From contig CABUAW010000010.1 of NCBI GenBank assembly GCA_902489645.1, forward strand, positions 1 through 54,659: 54,659 nt of DNA. The letters are read 5' to 3'. The stretch comes from an uncultured Lachnospiraceae bacterium. Lineage in GTDB: Bacteria; Bacillota; Clostridia; Lachnospirales; Lachnospiraceae. Positions 8,333 to 15,675 of the stretch are shown here, in pieces. The notes below the pieces were generated by a model. That model made no database searches. It saw nothing but the letters and a program-made list of their open reading frames with translations, and was not told the origin of the DNA. Position 1 is the stretch's first letter. Every line of letters begins with the position of its first letter. The position numbers and the translations under genes were made by a program.

Positions 8333-9034
8333 TTATTTTTCCAGATAATCCTGTGGATTTACCGGAGTCCCCTCCTTTGTCATTCCAAAATAAAGATGGC
8401 TTCCCTCTTCCGTATAGTATTTCGTCGGCTGGGCCACATTGCCGATGGCCTGACCCTTGACCATTGTATCGCCCTCTTTGACATTCACATCCTTCATCTG
8501 ACCATAGATTGCTTTATAGCCATTTCCCAAATCCACCGTAATCATCAGGCCGTTGACACCATCCTGCGTGAGTGCTTCCACCGTACCGCCAAAGGCTGCG
8601 ACAACCTCCTGATTAACGTCGGCTTTAATGAGCAATGCCGGATTGCATTTATACTGGTCCAGTGTTTCAAAATAGATGGTCTTATCCGGCGAAAATTCTT
8701 TAAGAATTTCACCTTTCACCGGCCATACCATTTTCGCATCGTCTCCGAAGGTTTCTGCAACGGCGGCGTTTGCAGCCTCAGCAGCCGCCACGGATTCGGC
8801 CACCGCATTTTCAATATCTGTTGTGTTGCCTGCGGCAACGGCCGGCGTCTCATCCAAAACCTCCGGTGCATTTTCCGCCTGACTAAATTCGGCGGCATTC
8901 TCTGCGGCGGCCTTATCCTTCATGCCGGAACGATACCCGGCCACTCCGGAAATCCCAAGAACAACGACCAGGGCCGCTGTCAGCACCATGTAAAATCCAT
9001 TCTTTTTCCAATAATTTTTAAAATTTTCTTTCAC
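8333..9034 (-). CDS. SpoIIQ-like M23-family protein with missing zinc ligands
   Basis: 233 aa: short cytoplasmic N-terminus, one membrane helix (about residues 14-34), a long Ala/Glu-rich linker (about 40-100), then a LytM/M23 beta domain (about 115-225). In active M23 peptidases the first ligands lie in H-x-G-x-D; here the region reads CNPALLIKAD, lacking His and Asp, and the final H-x-H is HLY. It is therefore probably non-catalytic, like Bacillus SpoIIQ, which acts as a forespore anchor in engulfment. It follows spoIID by 43 bases (with a small hairpin at 9056-9077), which supports a sporulation role. Confidence 0.85.
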   Translation of the reverse strand: MKENFKNYWKKNGFYMVLTAALVVVLGISGVAGYRSGMKDKAAAENAAEFSQAENAPEVLDETPAVAAGNTTDIENAVAESVAAAEAANAAVAETFGDDAKMVWPVKGEILKEFSPDKTIYFETLDQYKCNPALLIKADVNQEVVAAFGGTVEALTQDGVNGLMITVDLGNGYKAIYGQMKDVNVKEGDTMVKGQAIGNVAQPTKYYTEEGSHLYFGMTKEGTPVNPQDYLEK

Positions 9035-9077
9035 CTGTTATCACCTCGTAGCTATAGTTTGGCCAAAAGACCAAACT

Positions 9078-9983
9078 TTATACATCCGTTCCCGGAAAAT
9101 ACCAGGAAATAATTTCTTCCCAGCACTTTCCTTCCTCCGCCATGGCATTGGCGCCGTAAATGCTTAAACCCACGCCATGGCCCCGGCCATAACAGATAAA
9201 CTCAATACCGTCGTTTTTTACCGTATAATCAAAGCAGGCGGACGGCAGCCCCAGACGGCATCGCAAATCCTCACCGGAATAGGTCTGCCCGCCTATCTGT
9301 ATCTGACGGACGTATCCTGATTCATCCTTCTCCACAATCTGAACCATGCTTTCTGACAATTGCTCCCAGGCATTTTCCGTCGTATCCGCTTCGGCCAGAC
9401 TGCGGATAATTTTCTTCCGGCTCAGAAATATTTTTTCCATATAATCGGATGAACTTTTATCCCACGGACTGTCCACACTGACTAAATAGGCCAAATCGCC
9501 GCCCCAGACATCTGAAAAATTCCGGGTTTTTCCATTGGACAGTAAACAATATAAAGGCAGTATCGGTTCCCCGTTATAGAGTATTTTACACCCCTCGGTT
9601 TCCGCTACTGCCTTCCTTAATTTTTCTTCGTCCATACCCTTCGCCAGCCGTTCCTGGGCCGACAGCCAGGGCTGGCCAAGCCACTGGCTTTCCGGTGTCC
9701 GCCCTCCGGCAGACATATAGGCTATGTATGTGCGCAAAACAACCGCCATGGCCTTCATGGTTTCCTCGTGGGCATCCGGTTCCAATACCGCCGCCAGAAC
9801 GCCGACGGCATATTCGTCAAACCCAACCACCCGGTCCATTCCAAATTCCTTCATATGAACAGTAAGGCCCTCAGCGGACTGTTCCCAATCTGCCGAGGGC
9901 CTGTAATTCTGATAAATCTGGGTTCCCATACAGGGAATCGCCAATAAACATCCTATAAAAAGCCAGCCAAGCCGTCTCCGCAT
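9078..9983 (-). CDS. spoIID: Stage II sporulation protein D (lytic transglycosylase)
   Basis: SpoIID cleaves glycan strands during engulfment of the forespore. 301 aa with an N-terminal membrane anchor (about residues 4-22). The block VLEPDAHEETMKAMAVVLRTY holds the catalytic Glu, YCLLSNGKTRNFSDVW is the substrate-groove region, and GRGHGVGLSIYGANAMA near the C-terminus is the family signature. A GGGGAG ribosome site precedes the ATG. It is followed by the SpoIIQ-like gene, the known partner in engulfment. Confidence 0.94.
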   Translation of the reverse strand: MRRRLGWLFIGCLLAIPCMGTQIYQNYRPSADWEQSAEGLTVHMKEFGMDRVVGFDEYAVGVLAAVLEPDAHEETMKAMAVVLRTYIAYMSAGGRTPESQWLGQPWLSAQERLAKGMDEEKLRKAVAETEGCKILYNGEPILPLYCLLSNGKTRNFSDVWGGDLAYLVSVDSPWDKSSSDYMEKIFLSRKKIIRSLAEADTTENAWEQLSESMVQIVEKDESGYVRQIQIGGQTYSGEDLRCRLGLPSACFDYTVKNDGIEFICYGRGHGVGLSIYGANAMAEEGKCWEEIISWYFPGTDV

Positions 9984-10051
9984 TTCGGACTCCCCGACCT
10001 TTCTATGGTCTCCTTACAGAATATTCCCGCAGACACAAAATGTGCCTGTCC

Positions 10052-11245
10052 TTATTTTGTTAAAGCAACGGTATCTCTTGCAATCATCAATTCTTCGTTT
10101 GTTGGAACAACGAATACTTTAACTTTGGAATCCGGTGTGGTGATTTCAATTTCTTCACCGCGTTTTCCGTTAGCTTCCGCATCGATGGTAATTCCAAGAT
10201 ATCCAAGATAATCGCAAACGCCCTGACGTGTTGTTGCACTGTTTTCACCAACACCGGCTGTAAATACGATAACGTCAACGCCGTTCATGGCTGCTGCATA
10301 GCCGCCGATGAATTTAGCTACCTGGTATTTGAAAGTATCCAGAGCTTTCTTACAACGGTCGTTACCGGCATTTGCTGCTTCCTCAACATCACGGAAATCG
10401 CTGCTGACACCGCTGATACCGAGAACACCGGATTTTTTGTTTAAGATTTCAGTTACCTGATAAACGTCCAAATTATGTTTTCCAGCATAGAACTCAAGAA
10501 CGGATGGGTCGATATCACCGCAGCGTGTTCCCATAATCAGACCGGCCAATGGTGTAAGTCCCATTGTCGTATCCACACATTTGCCCTGATTTACGGCACA
10601 GATACTGGAACCATTACCCAGATGGCAAACGATTGTTTTTAACTCTTCCGGTTTCTTTCCGAGGATTTCAGCCACACGTTTGGAAACATAGCTGTGGGAT
10701 GTTCCGTGGAAACCGTAACGGCGAATCTTATCCTCTGTGTATGCTTCATATGGAAGGCCATAGAGATAAGCCTTTGCCGGCATGGTCTGATGGAAAGCGG
10801 TATCAAATACGGCTACCTGAGGTACGCCAGGCATCAACTCTTTACAAACCTGAATACCTAAAAGGTTGGCCGGGTTGTGAAGCGGTGCAAGATTGCTGCA
10901 TTCTTCGATAGCTTTCATAACTTCATCATCGACAACAACGGAAGAAGCGAATTTCTCGCCGCCGTGCACAACACGATGACCTACGGCATGAATCTCTTCA
11001 AGAGATTTTACAACGCCGTTTGCTTCATCTGTCAGACAGTTAAGAACAAGCTTGATAGCATTTGTGTGGTCTGGCATCGGAGATTCGATAGTGATTTTGT
11101 CTTTTCCTGCTGGTGTATATACGATTCTGCTGCCTTCAATTCCGATACGTTCACAAAGCCCCTTTGCAAGTACGGCTTCCGTATCAGACTGAATTAACTG
11201 GAATTTTAATGAAGAACTTCCACAATTGATTACTAAAACATTCAT
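10052..11245 (-). CDS. ackA: Acetate kinase
   Basis: Makes ATP and acetate from acetyl phosphate, an energy-yielding step of fermentation. The N-terminal VLVINCGSSSLKFQL and GYRVVHGGE-type block (GHRVVHGGEKF) are the acetokinase signatures; HLGNGSSICA and GTRCGDIDPS are the nucleotide- and metal-site motifs. 397 aa is typical. pta usually lies next to ackA, but here the upstream neighbour is a divergent sortase gene and no phosphotransacetylase gene occurs in the window. Confidence 0.97.
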   Translation of the reverse strand: MNVLVINCGSSSLKFQLIQSDTEAVLAKGLCERIGIEGSRIVYTPAGKDKITIESPMPDHTNAIKLVLNCLTDEANGVVKSLEEIHAVGHRVVHGGEKFASSVVVDDEVMKAIEECSNLAPLHNPANLLGIQVCKELMPGVPQVAVFDTAFHQTMPAKAYLYGLPYEAYTEDKIRRYGFHGTSHSYVSKRVAEILGKKPEELKTIVCHLGNGSSICAVNQGKCVDTTMGLTPLAGLIMGTRCGDIDPSVLEFYAGKHNLDVYQVTEILNKKSGVLGISGVSSDFRDVEEAANAGNDRCKKALDTFKYQVAKFIGGYAAAMNGVDVIVFTAGVGENSATTRQGVCDYLGYLGITIDAEANGKRGEEIEITTPDSKVKVFVVPTNEELMIARDTVALTK

Positions 11246-11293
11246 TATTCTTTTCCTCCCATAAAATTATATCCTTATTTTAACATATTTTTT

Positions 11294-11322
11294 TTAACTG
11301 ACCAGCCCATTTATGGTATAAT
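11294..11322 (+). promoter_or_regulatory. Promoter for the sortase gene
   Basis: TTAACT at 11294-11299, 17-bp spacer, TATAAT at 11317-11322, ending 22 bases before the TTG start. Confidence 0.6.
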
Positions 11323-11344
11323 TTTCAAAAAAGGAGGTAATGTC

Positions 11345-12106
11345 TTGAAAAAAATGCAAATAATCATCTTCATTGTCGCTCTTATATGCTTTCTGGGCAG
11401 TGCCGGATACCTTGGAAAATATTTCTGGGAGCGACATGTCTCGGCAAAAAACATGGATGATGTCAAATCTCTGCTTGTCGAAGAAACAACGAATCCCGAT
11501 GAACCGGAAGAATCCGAAAGTAACGAAATTCTTCCCCGCTATGCCCGTCTCTATGAGGAGAACCCGGATTTTGCCGGATGGATTCAGATTCCGGACACAA
11601 CGATTGACTATCCTGTCATGTACGTGGCTGGCGATAATGATACCTATCTTCATTCCAATTTCAATAAAGAATATGATGCCGCCGGCGTCCCATTCATCGA
11701 CGGCTACTGTTCTCTGGACCCGGTCAGCGATAACCTGATTATCTACGGACATCATATGGCCGACAACAGTATGTTCCAGCCATTGATGAATTATAAAGAC
11801 AGGGATTTCTTTGAATCCCATAAGACCATTCGCTTTGACACCCTGAGAAAAGAAGGGACATATACCATTGTCGCCGTCATTCTTTCCCGGGCGCTTTCAG
11901 AGGATGAAGAGGGCTTCCGGTATTATGGTCAGGTTTCTTTCGGGAATGAACAGGAATTTAATGACTATATGAACAACATCCGCCAGATGACCCTGTATGA
12001 CACCGGAGAAACCGCCGTTTACGGCGATAAACTCATTACCCTGTCCACCTGCGAATACAGCCAGGAGGACGGACGTCTGGCCGTCATTGCCAAGAAAATT
12101 AATTGA
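11345..12106 (+). CDS. srtB: Class B sortase
   Basis: Cysteine transpeptidase anchoring secreted proteins to the cell wall. 253 aa with an N-terminal membrane anchor (about residues 5-25). The catalytic residues are visible: His136 in IIYGHHMAD, Cys236 in ITLSTCEYS and Arg244 in EDGRLAV, the class B arrangement. The start is TTG: AAGGAGG lies 7 bases upstream, and the next ATG (codon 4) is worse placed. No sorting-signal substrate (NPQTN-like) or pilin gene lies nearby, so its substrate must be encoded elsewhere. Confidence 0.93.
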   Translation: MKKMQIIIFIVALICFLGSAGYLGKYFWERHVSAKNMDDVKSLLVEETTNPDEPEESESNEILPRYARLYEENPDFAGWIQIPDTTIDYPVMYVAGDNDTYLHSNFNKEYDAAGVPFIDGYCSLDPVSDNLIIYGHHMADNSMFQPLMNYKDRDFFESHKTIRFDTLRKEGTYTIVAVILSRALSEDEEGFRYYGQVSFGNEQEFNDYMNNIRQMTLYDTGETAVYGDKLITLSTCEYSQEDGRLAVIAKKIN

Positions 12107-12125
12107 TAAAATTCCATCAAAAAAC

Positions 12126-12154
12126 TTGACTTTTACGAGAGCGGCCTTTATAAT
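12126..12154 (+). promoter_or_regulatory. Promoter for the manganese riboswitch-mntP transcript
   Basis: TTGACT at 12126-12131, exactly 17 bp, TATAAT at 12149-12154: a near-consensus sigma-A promoter placed just before the riboswitch. Confidence 0.85.
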
Positions 12155-12159
12155 AAACA

Positions 12160-12240
12160 CATTCGTGAGGGAGTAGTTGGCACAGATGCGTGTGATAAGT
12201 CAACATACTGGCTGAAAAACCTGGCTTATCTTAAATAACA
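12160..12240 (+). promoter_or_regulatory. yybP-ykoY manganese riboswitch aptamer
   Basis: The two conserved internal segments of the yybP-ykoY class are present: GGGAGTAG at 12169-12176 and GTCAACATACTGG at 12199-12211, with a small CACA/TGTG hairpin between them. The class binds Mn2+ and turns on Mn2+ exporters. It sits between a strong promoter and a terminator, and the next gene is mntP, the best-known target. Mn2+ binding should prevent the terminator at 12242-12283. Confidence 0.93.
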
Positions 12241-12241
12241 A

Positions 12242-12283
12242 GACTCATGTATAGTTTTTTTTGCTATACATGAGTCTTTTTTT
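12242..12283 (+). terminator. Expression-platform terminator of the manganese riboswitch
   Basis: 13-bp stem GACTCATGTATAG / CTATACATGAGTC with a T-rich loop, followed by TTTTTTT. It lies about 55 bases before the mntP start and would stop transcription in low manganese. Confidence 0.9.
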
Positions 12284-12337
12284 GCATCTCATAAGGCATC
12301 CTCACACATATACATATAGTGTAAAGGAGAAACTTCT

Positions 12338-12907
12338 ATGGGATTATTTGAATTGATTTTAATTGCCATCGGCCTGTCTATGGACGCTTTTGCTGTTTCT
12401 ATATGCAAGGGCCTGAATATGCGTCGCATGAACTACCGCCACGCCGGAATCATCGCTCTTTTTTTCGGAGCTTTTCAGGCTCTGATGCCTACCGCCGGCT
12501 GGCTGCTCGGAAAACAGTTCGAAAGCTACATAACAAGTATTGACCATTGGATTGCCTTTGTTCTTCTCGGCTTTATCGGCGTCAATATGATTCGCGAAGC
12601 CCTCGGCGAAGAAGAGGAGGACTGCGAATGTCCCAGGGAACATCTGGATTTAAAAGAACTTTTTATGCTGGCCGTCGCCACCAGTATTGATGCGCTGGCT
12701 GTTGGAATTACCTTCGCTTTTTTGCAGGTAAAAATCCTTCCCGCCGTCTGTCTTATCGGAACCACCACGTTTATCATTTCCTTCGCCGGCGTTGGTATCG
12801 GCCACCAGTTTGGCCGGCGGTATGAGAAAAAGGCAGAAATCGTCGGAGGCGTTATTTTAGTGTTTATCGGATTAAAAATTCTTTTGGAACATCTGGGATT
12901 CCTATAA
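12338..12907 (+). CDS. mntP: Manganese efflux pump MntP
   Basis: 189-aa membrane protein exporting Mn2+. It has about six membrane helices built as two repeats, each with a conserved Asp: SMDAFAVS (Asp16) and SIDALAVG (Asp118). An acidic cytoplasmic loop, GEEEEDCE, lies in the middle. AAAGGAG precedes the ATG. Control by the upstream yybP-ykoY riboswitch explains its function: manganese overload induces the exporter. Its last bases overlap the convergent PsiE-like gene. Confidence 0.95.
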   Translation: MGLFELILIAIGLSMDAFAVSICKGLNMRRMNYRHAGIIALFFGAFQALMPTAGWLLGKQFESYITSIDHWIAFVLLGFIGVNMIREALGEEEEDCECPREHLDLKELFMLAVATSIDALAVGITFAFLQVKILPAVCLIGTTTFIISFAGVGIGHQFGRRYEKKAEIVGGVILVFIGLKILLEHLGFL

Positions 12908-13258
12908 AAATTTGCGGATAACAAACAGTATGGCGATGCAAATCACACCGATGAGCAGCTCCCACATTTCCAGATGATATACAATCATATGTCTGGATAT
13001 GGCGAAAATAAGTACTTCAACAACGTTGTCCGGCGTATGCCGGACGAGCATTTTTACAAACTCCACGCCGACAACCAGCGACAGTGCATTTTGAAGAAAG
13101 GTGTTCAATGCCTCCGCCTGGTCAAAATACCCTGGCTGGGCCACCGAAAGCACCAGCTTGATTGCCAATATACCAATGACGATATCAATGGCAATGGCAA
13201 AAAAAGTTTCAATATGTATAGTCATACGGTAAATTCCATCCTGCAGTTTATCTTTCAA
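12902..13258 (-). CDS. PsiE-like small membrane protein
   Basis: 118 aa with four hydrophobic helices (about residues 15-38, 50-68, 78-95, 98-115). Segments such as VVGVEFVKML and VVEVLIFAISRHMIV resemble the phosphate-starvation-inducible PsiE family; function is unknown. The start is TTG, supported by GGGAG 8 bases upstream. It begins 12 bases after the Dus stop and is probably co-transcribed with it. Its end overlaps the end of mntP by 6 bp on the opposite strand. Confidence 0.65.
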   Translation of the reverse strand: MKDKLQDGIYRMTIHIETFFAIAIDIVIGILAIKLVLSVAQPGYFDQAEALNTFLQNALSLVVGVEFVKMLVRHTPDNVVEVLIFAISRHMIVYHLEMWELLIGVICIAILFVIRKFL

Positions 13259-13270
13259 TATGTCATCTCC

Positions 13271-14236
13271 CTATTCATTTGGCTTAAATCCCGCCCCTTT
13301 TACAATTTCCTCCGTTTCAAAAAGGGTATTTACTATCTCATTATAATTTTTCAGACTCTGCGCCTTTCTTATCTTTTTCCCATATTTTTTTGCATTTGTA
13401 AACAGGCAAATCATATAATTCCAGAACTCTTTCATCTTATAAAGCAAAGGAACTTCGCCGGACAGCATCGCACGGTAATCCGTATAAATCCGGTCATGAA
13501 ATTCCCGGATAAGCGGCTTATCCACAGCCTCCCGTTCCCCAAGGATACCGTCAATAAGCGCCGGATTTGCGATAAGTCCCCGTCCAATCATCACCGACGT
13601 CACTTCCGGAAACTGGCCGCAAAAATCCTCGTAGTCCGTCTTTGTAAAAATATTGCCGTTGTAACACACCGGACACCGGCTTTTCTCAAGTCCCAGACGA
13701 AACATTTCCATATTTGGCTGTCCCCGGTAAAACTCTTCCCGTGTCCTCGGATGAATAATCAACTCTTCCAACGGATACTTGTTATAAATATCCAGCAATG
13801 CGTCAAATTCCTCCGGGCTATCCTTACCCAGCCGGGTTTTTATAGAAATTTTAAGTTCGGTTGTCCGGTAAATTTCTTCTAAAAAGCAATCCAGCTCCTC
13901 ACGAAACGCAAGAAGCCCGGAACCCCGGCGTTTTCCAACCACCGTCCCCGACGGACAGCCAAGATTCAAATTTATTTCATCATAACCCATCTCTATGAGC
14001 TGTTTTTCCGTATAAATAAATTCATCGGCCCTGTTTGTCAAAATCTGGGGCACAATTCTCGGCCCCCGGTTATTCTCCGGGAGTACATCCCGCAGCGCCT
14101 TGGAGCTTCGACGGCTGTTCAGCCCCGGTGTAATAAAGGGTGTAAAATATTTGTCAGCCGGATGAAAATAATCATAATGGGCATTACGGAAAATATATCC
14201 GGTAATGCCCTCTAACGGTGCCATATAAAATTTCAT
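13271..14236 (-). CDS. tRNA-dihydrouridine synthase
   Basis: Flavoenzyme reducing specific uridines in tRNA to dihydrouridine. TIM-barrel with the N-terminal MKFYMAPLEGITGYIFRN, the catalytic Cys in INLNLGCPSGTVV (about residue 97), and KISIKTRLG plus GNIFTKTDYEDF as FMN/tRNA-contact blocks. 321 aa is normal. The DusA/B/C subclass cannot be assigned with confidence, so no symbol is given. It heads a short transcript with the PsiE-like gene. Confidence 0.94.
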   Translation of the reverse strand: MKFYMAPLEGITGYIFRNAHYDYFHPADKYFTPFITPGLNSRRSSKALRDVLPENNRGPRIVPQILTNRADEFIYTEKQLIEMGYDEINLNLGCPSGTVVGKRRGSGLLAFREELDCFLEEIYRTTELKISIKTRLGKDSPEEFDALLDIYNKYPLEELIIHPRTREEFYRGQPNMEMFRLGLEKSRCPVCYNGNIFTKTDYEDFCGQFPEVTSVMIGRGLIANPALIDGILGEREAVDKPLIREFHDRIYTDYRAMLSGEVPLLYKMKEFWNYMICLFTNAKKYGKKIRKAQSLKNYNEIVNTLFETEEIVKGAGFKPNE

Positions 14237-14295
14237 ACGTTTTCTCTCCGTTACGTTACAATAATAATATCAACGTTCCCGCCACAACCCCATCA

Positions 14296-15114
14296 TTAAA
14301 AATCAAAGGTATCCGGTGACGGGCCAAATCTCCGGTCTTTATTAAGTCCGTTCATCTTTGCCATATCTTCCGGTTTTAATTCAAAGTCAAAGATATTACT
14401 GTTTTCTATAATTCGCTCACGATGCACCGATTTCGGAATAACGATGATACCGTTTTGAATCTCCCAGCGCAGAATTATCTGGGCCGGTGTCCGGCCATAA
14501 GCGCCGGCCAGTTCCACAATCACCGGTTCCTCAAAAACATTGGCGCGTCCGAGCGGCGCCCAGGCGGTCACCTGAATCCCCCGTTCCCGGCAAAAGCGCC
14601 GCAGAGGTTCCTGGCTCAGATACGGGTGACATTCAATCTGATTGACCGCCGGCACCGTCTGCGAATGGGCCATTAAATCTTCCAGATGTCTCGTCTGGAA
14701 ATTGCTGACACCGATAGATTTTGTTTGGCCTTCTGCCTGCAGCTCTTCCAAAATGCTCCAGGACTTTAAATAGCAATCGGCCACCGGCCAGTGCAGAAGA
14801 TATAAGTCCACATAGTCCATCTGCAGTTTTTCAAGGCTTCGAAGCAGGGCCTCTCTTTGAATCCCCGCCCGCATTTCATCATTCCACAGCTTTGTCGTTA
14901 CAAAAATTTCTTCCCGCGAAATTCCGCTTTCCCTTATGGCATCGCCGACCGCTTTTTCATTACCATATACGGATGCCGTATCGATGTGCCGATATCCGGC
15001 TTCCAAAGCAGCCAGCACAGCTTCTTTTGTATGTTCACTGCTCTTATAAACGCCGAGTCCCAGAACAGGCATTTTCATACCGTTATTTAATTCTAAACTC
15101 TGATTTAAACCCAT
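14296..15114 (-). CDS. Aldo/keto reductase
   Basis: NAD(P)H-dependent reductase of the 2,5-diketo-gluconate reductase type. The catalytic tetrad is complete: Asp45 and Tyr50 (HIDTASVYGNE), Lys75 (TTKLW) and His108 (LLHWP). IPKSVHRERIIENSNIFDF is the cofactor-binding block near the C-terminus. 272 aa is normal for the family. It lies 17 bases after the nicotinamidase-like gene on the same strand. Natural substrate unknown. Confidence 0.94.
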   Translation of the reverse strand: MGLNQSLELNNGMKMPVLGLGVYKSSEHTKEAVLAALEAGYRHIDTASVYGNEKAVGDAIRESGISREEIFVTTKLWNDEMRAGIQREALLRSLEKLQMDYVDLYLLHWPVADCYLKSWSILEELQAEGQTKSIGVSNFQTRHLEDLMAHSQTVPAVNQIECHPYLSQEPLRRFCRERGIQVTAWAPLGRANVFEEPVIVELAGAYGRTPAQIILRWEIQNGIIVIPKSVHRERIIENSNIFDFELKPEDMAKMNGLNKDRRFGPSPDTFDF

Positions 15115-15131
15115 TTTGATAAATCCCTCTC

Positions 15132-15662
15132 TTATTCATCAATCTCAATTTGAAGTGATTTCATGGCTTCCAATGCACAGCGATGGGCCTGCGGGGTAGA
15201 ACCGGCACAGCAGGAGGCATCCACCCGCACCGGGGTGTTCGGCATTGCTGTCCGAATCAACGTGGCATTGGCCATAACGCAGATATCTGTACAAAGCCCG
15301 ACAACGATAACCTCATCAATCGGAGCCATACGGTCAATTCCCTGGAGACACCCTGCCATCTGAATAGAGCCAAACGTCTCCTTATCAAACACAAGGCTGC
15401 GGTTTGCCGTTACCAGTTCCTGAATATCCTCCTGGAATTTCCAGCCTTCCGTATCCCGCACACAATGTACCACCGGAAGCTTCTTTCCTTCCAGGGTTTC
15501 CAGATAATCTTCTCCATGGGTATCCCGTGTATAAACAACAGTTCCCGGGAAATTTTTAATCTTATCAATAACCTTCGGCAATATGACCTGTGCTTCGGCC
15601 GAACCGAGGCTTCCGTCGATGAAATCCTTCTGCATATCCACAACAACAAGATATTTACTCAT
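15132..15662 (-). CDS. Nicotinamidase-like cysteine hydrolase
   Basis: Isochorismatase-superfamily amidohydrolase. With the ATG at 15660-15662 (GGAGGAAG just upstream) the triad is Asp9 (VVDMQKDF), Lys94 (FDKETFGS) and Cys128 (GLCTDICV). Asp47, His49 and His66 (TRDTHGED, PVVHC) match metal-site positions of nicotinamidases, so conversion of nicotinamide to nicotinate in NAD salvage is the leading idea. The longer frame to 15686 overlaps the end of the ABC permease gene and has a poorer ribosome site. Confidence 0.88.
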   Translation of the reverse strand: MSKYLVVVDMQKDFIDGSLGSAEAQVILPKVIDKIKNFPGTVVYTRDTHGEDYLETLEGKKLPVVHCVRDTEGWKFQEDIQELVTANRSLVFDKETFGSIQMAGCLQGIDRMAPIDEVIVVGLCTDICVMANATLIRTAMPNTPVRVDASCCAGSTPQAHRCALEAMKSLQIEIDE

Positions 15663-15675
15663 GTCTCTTCCTCCA

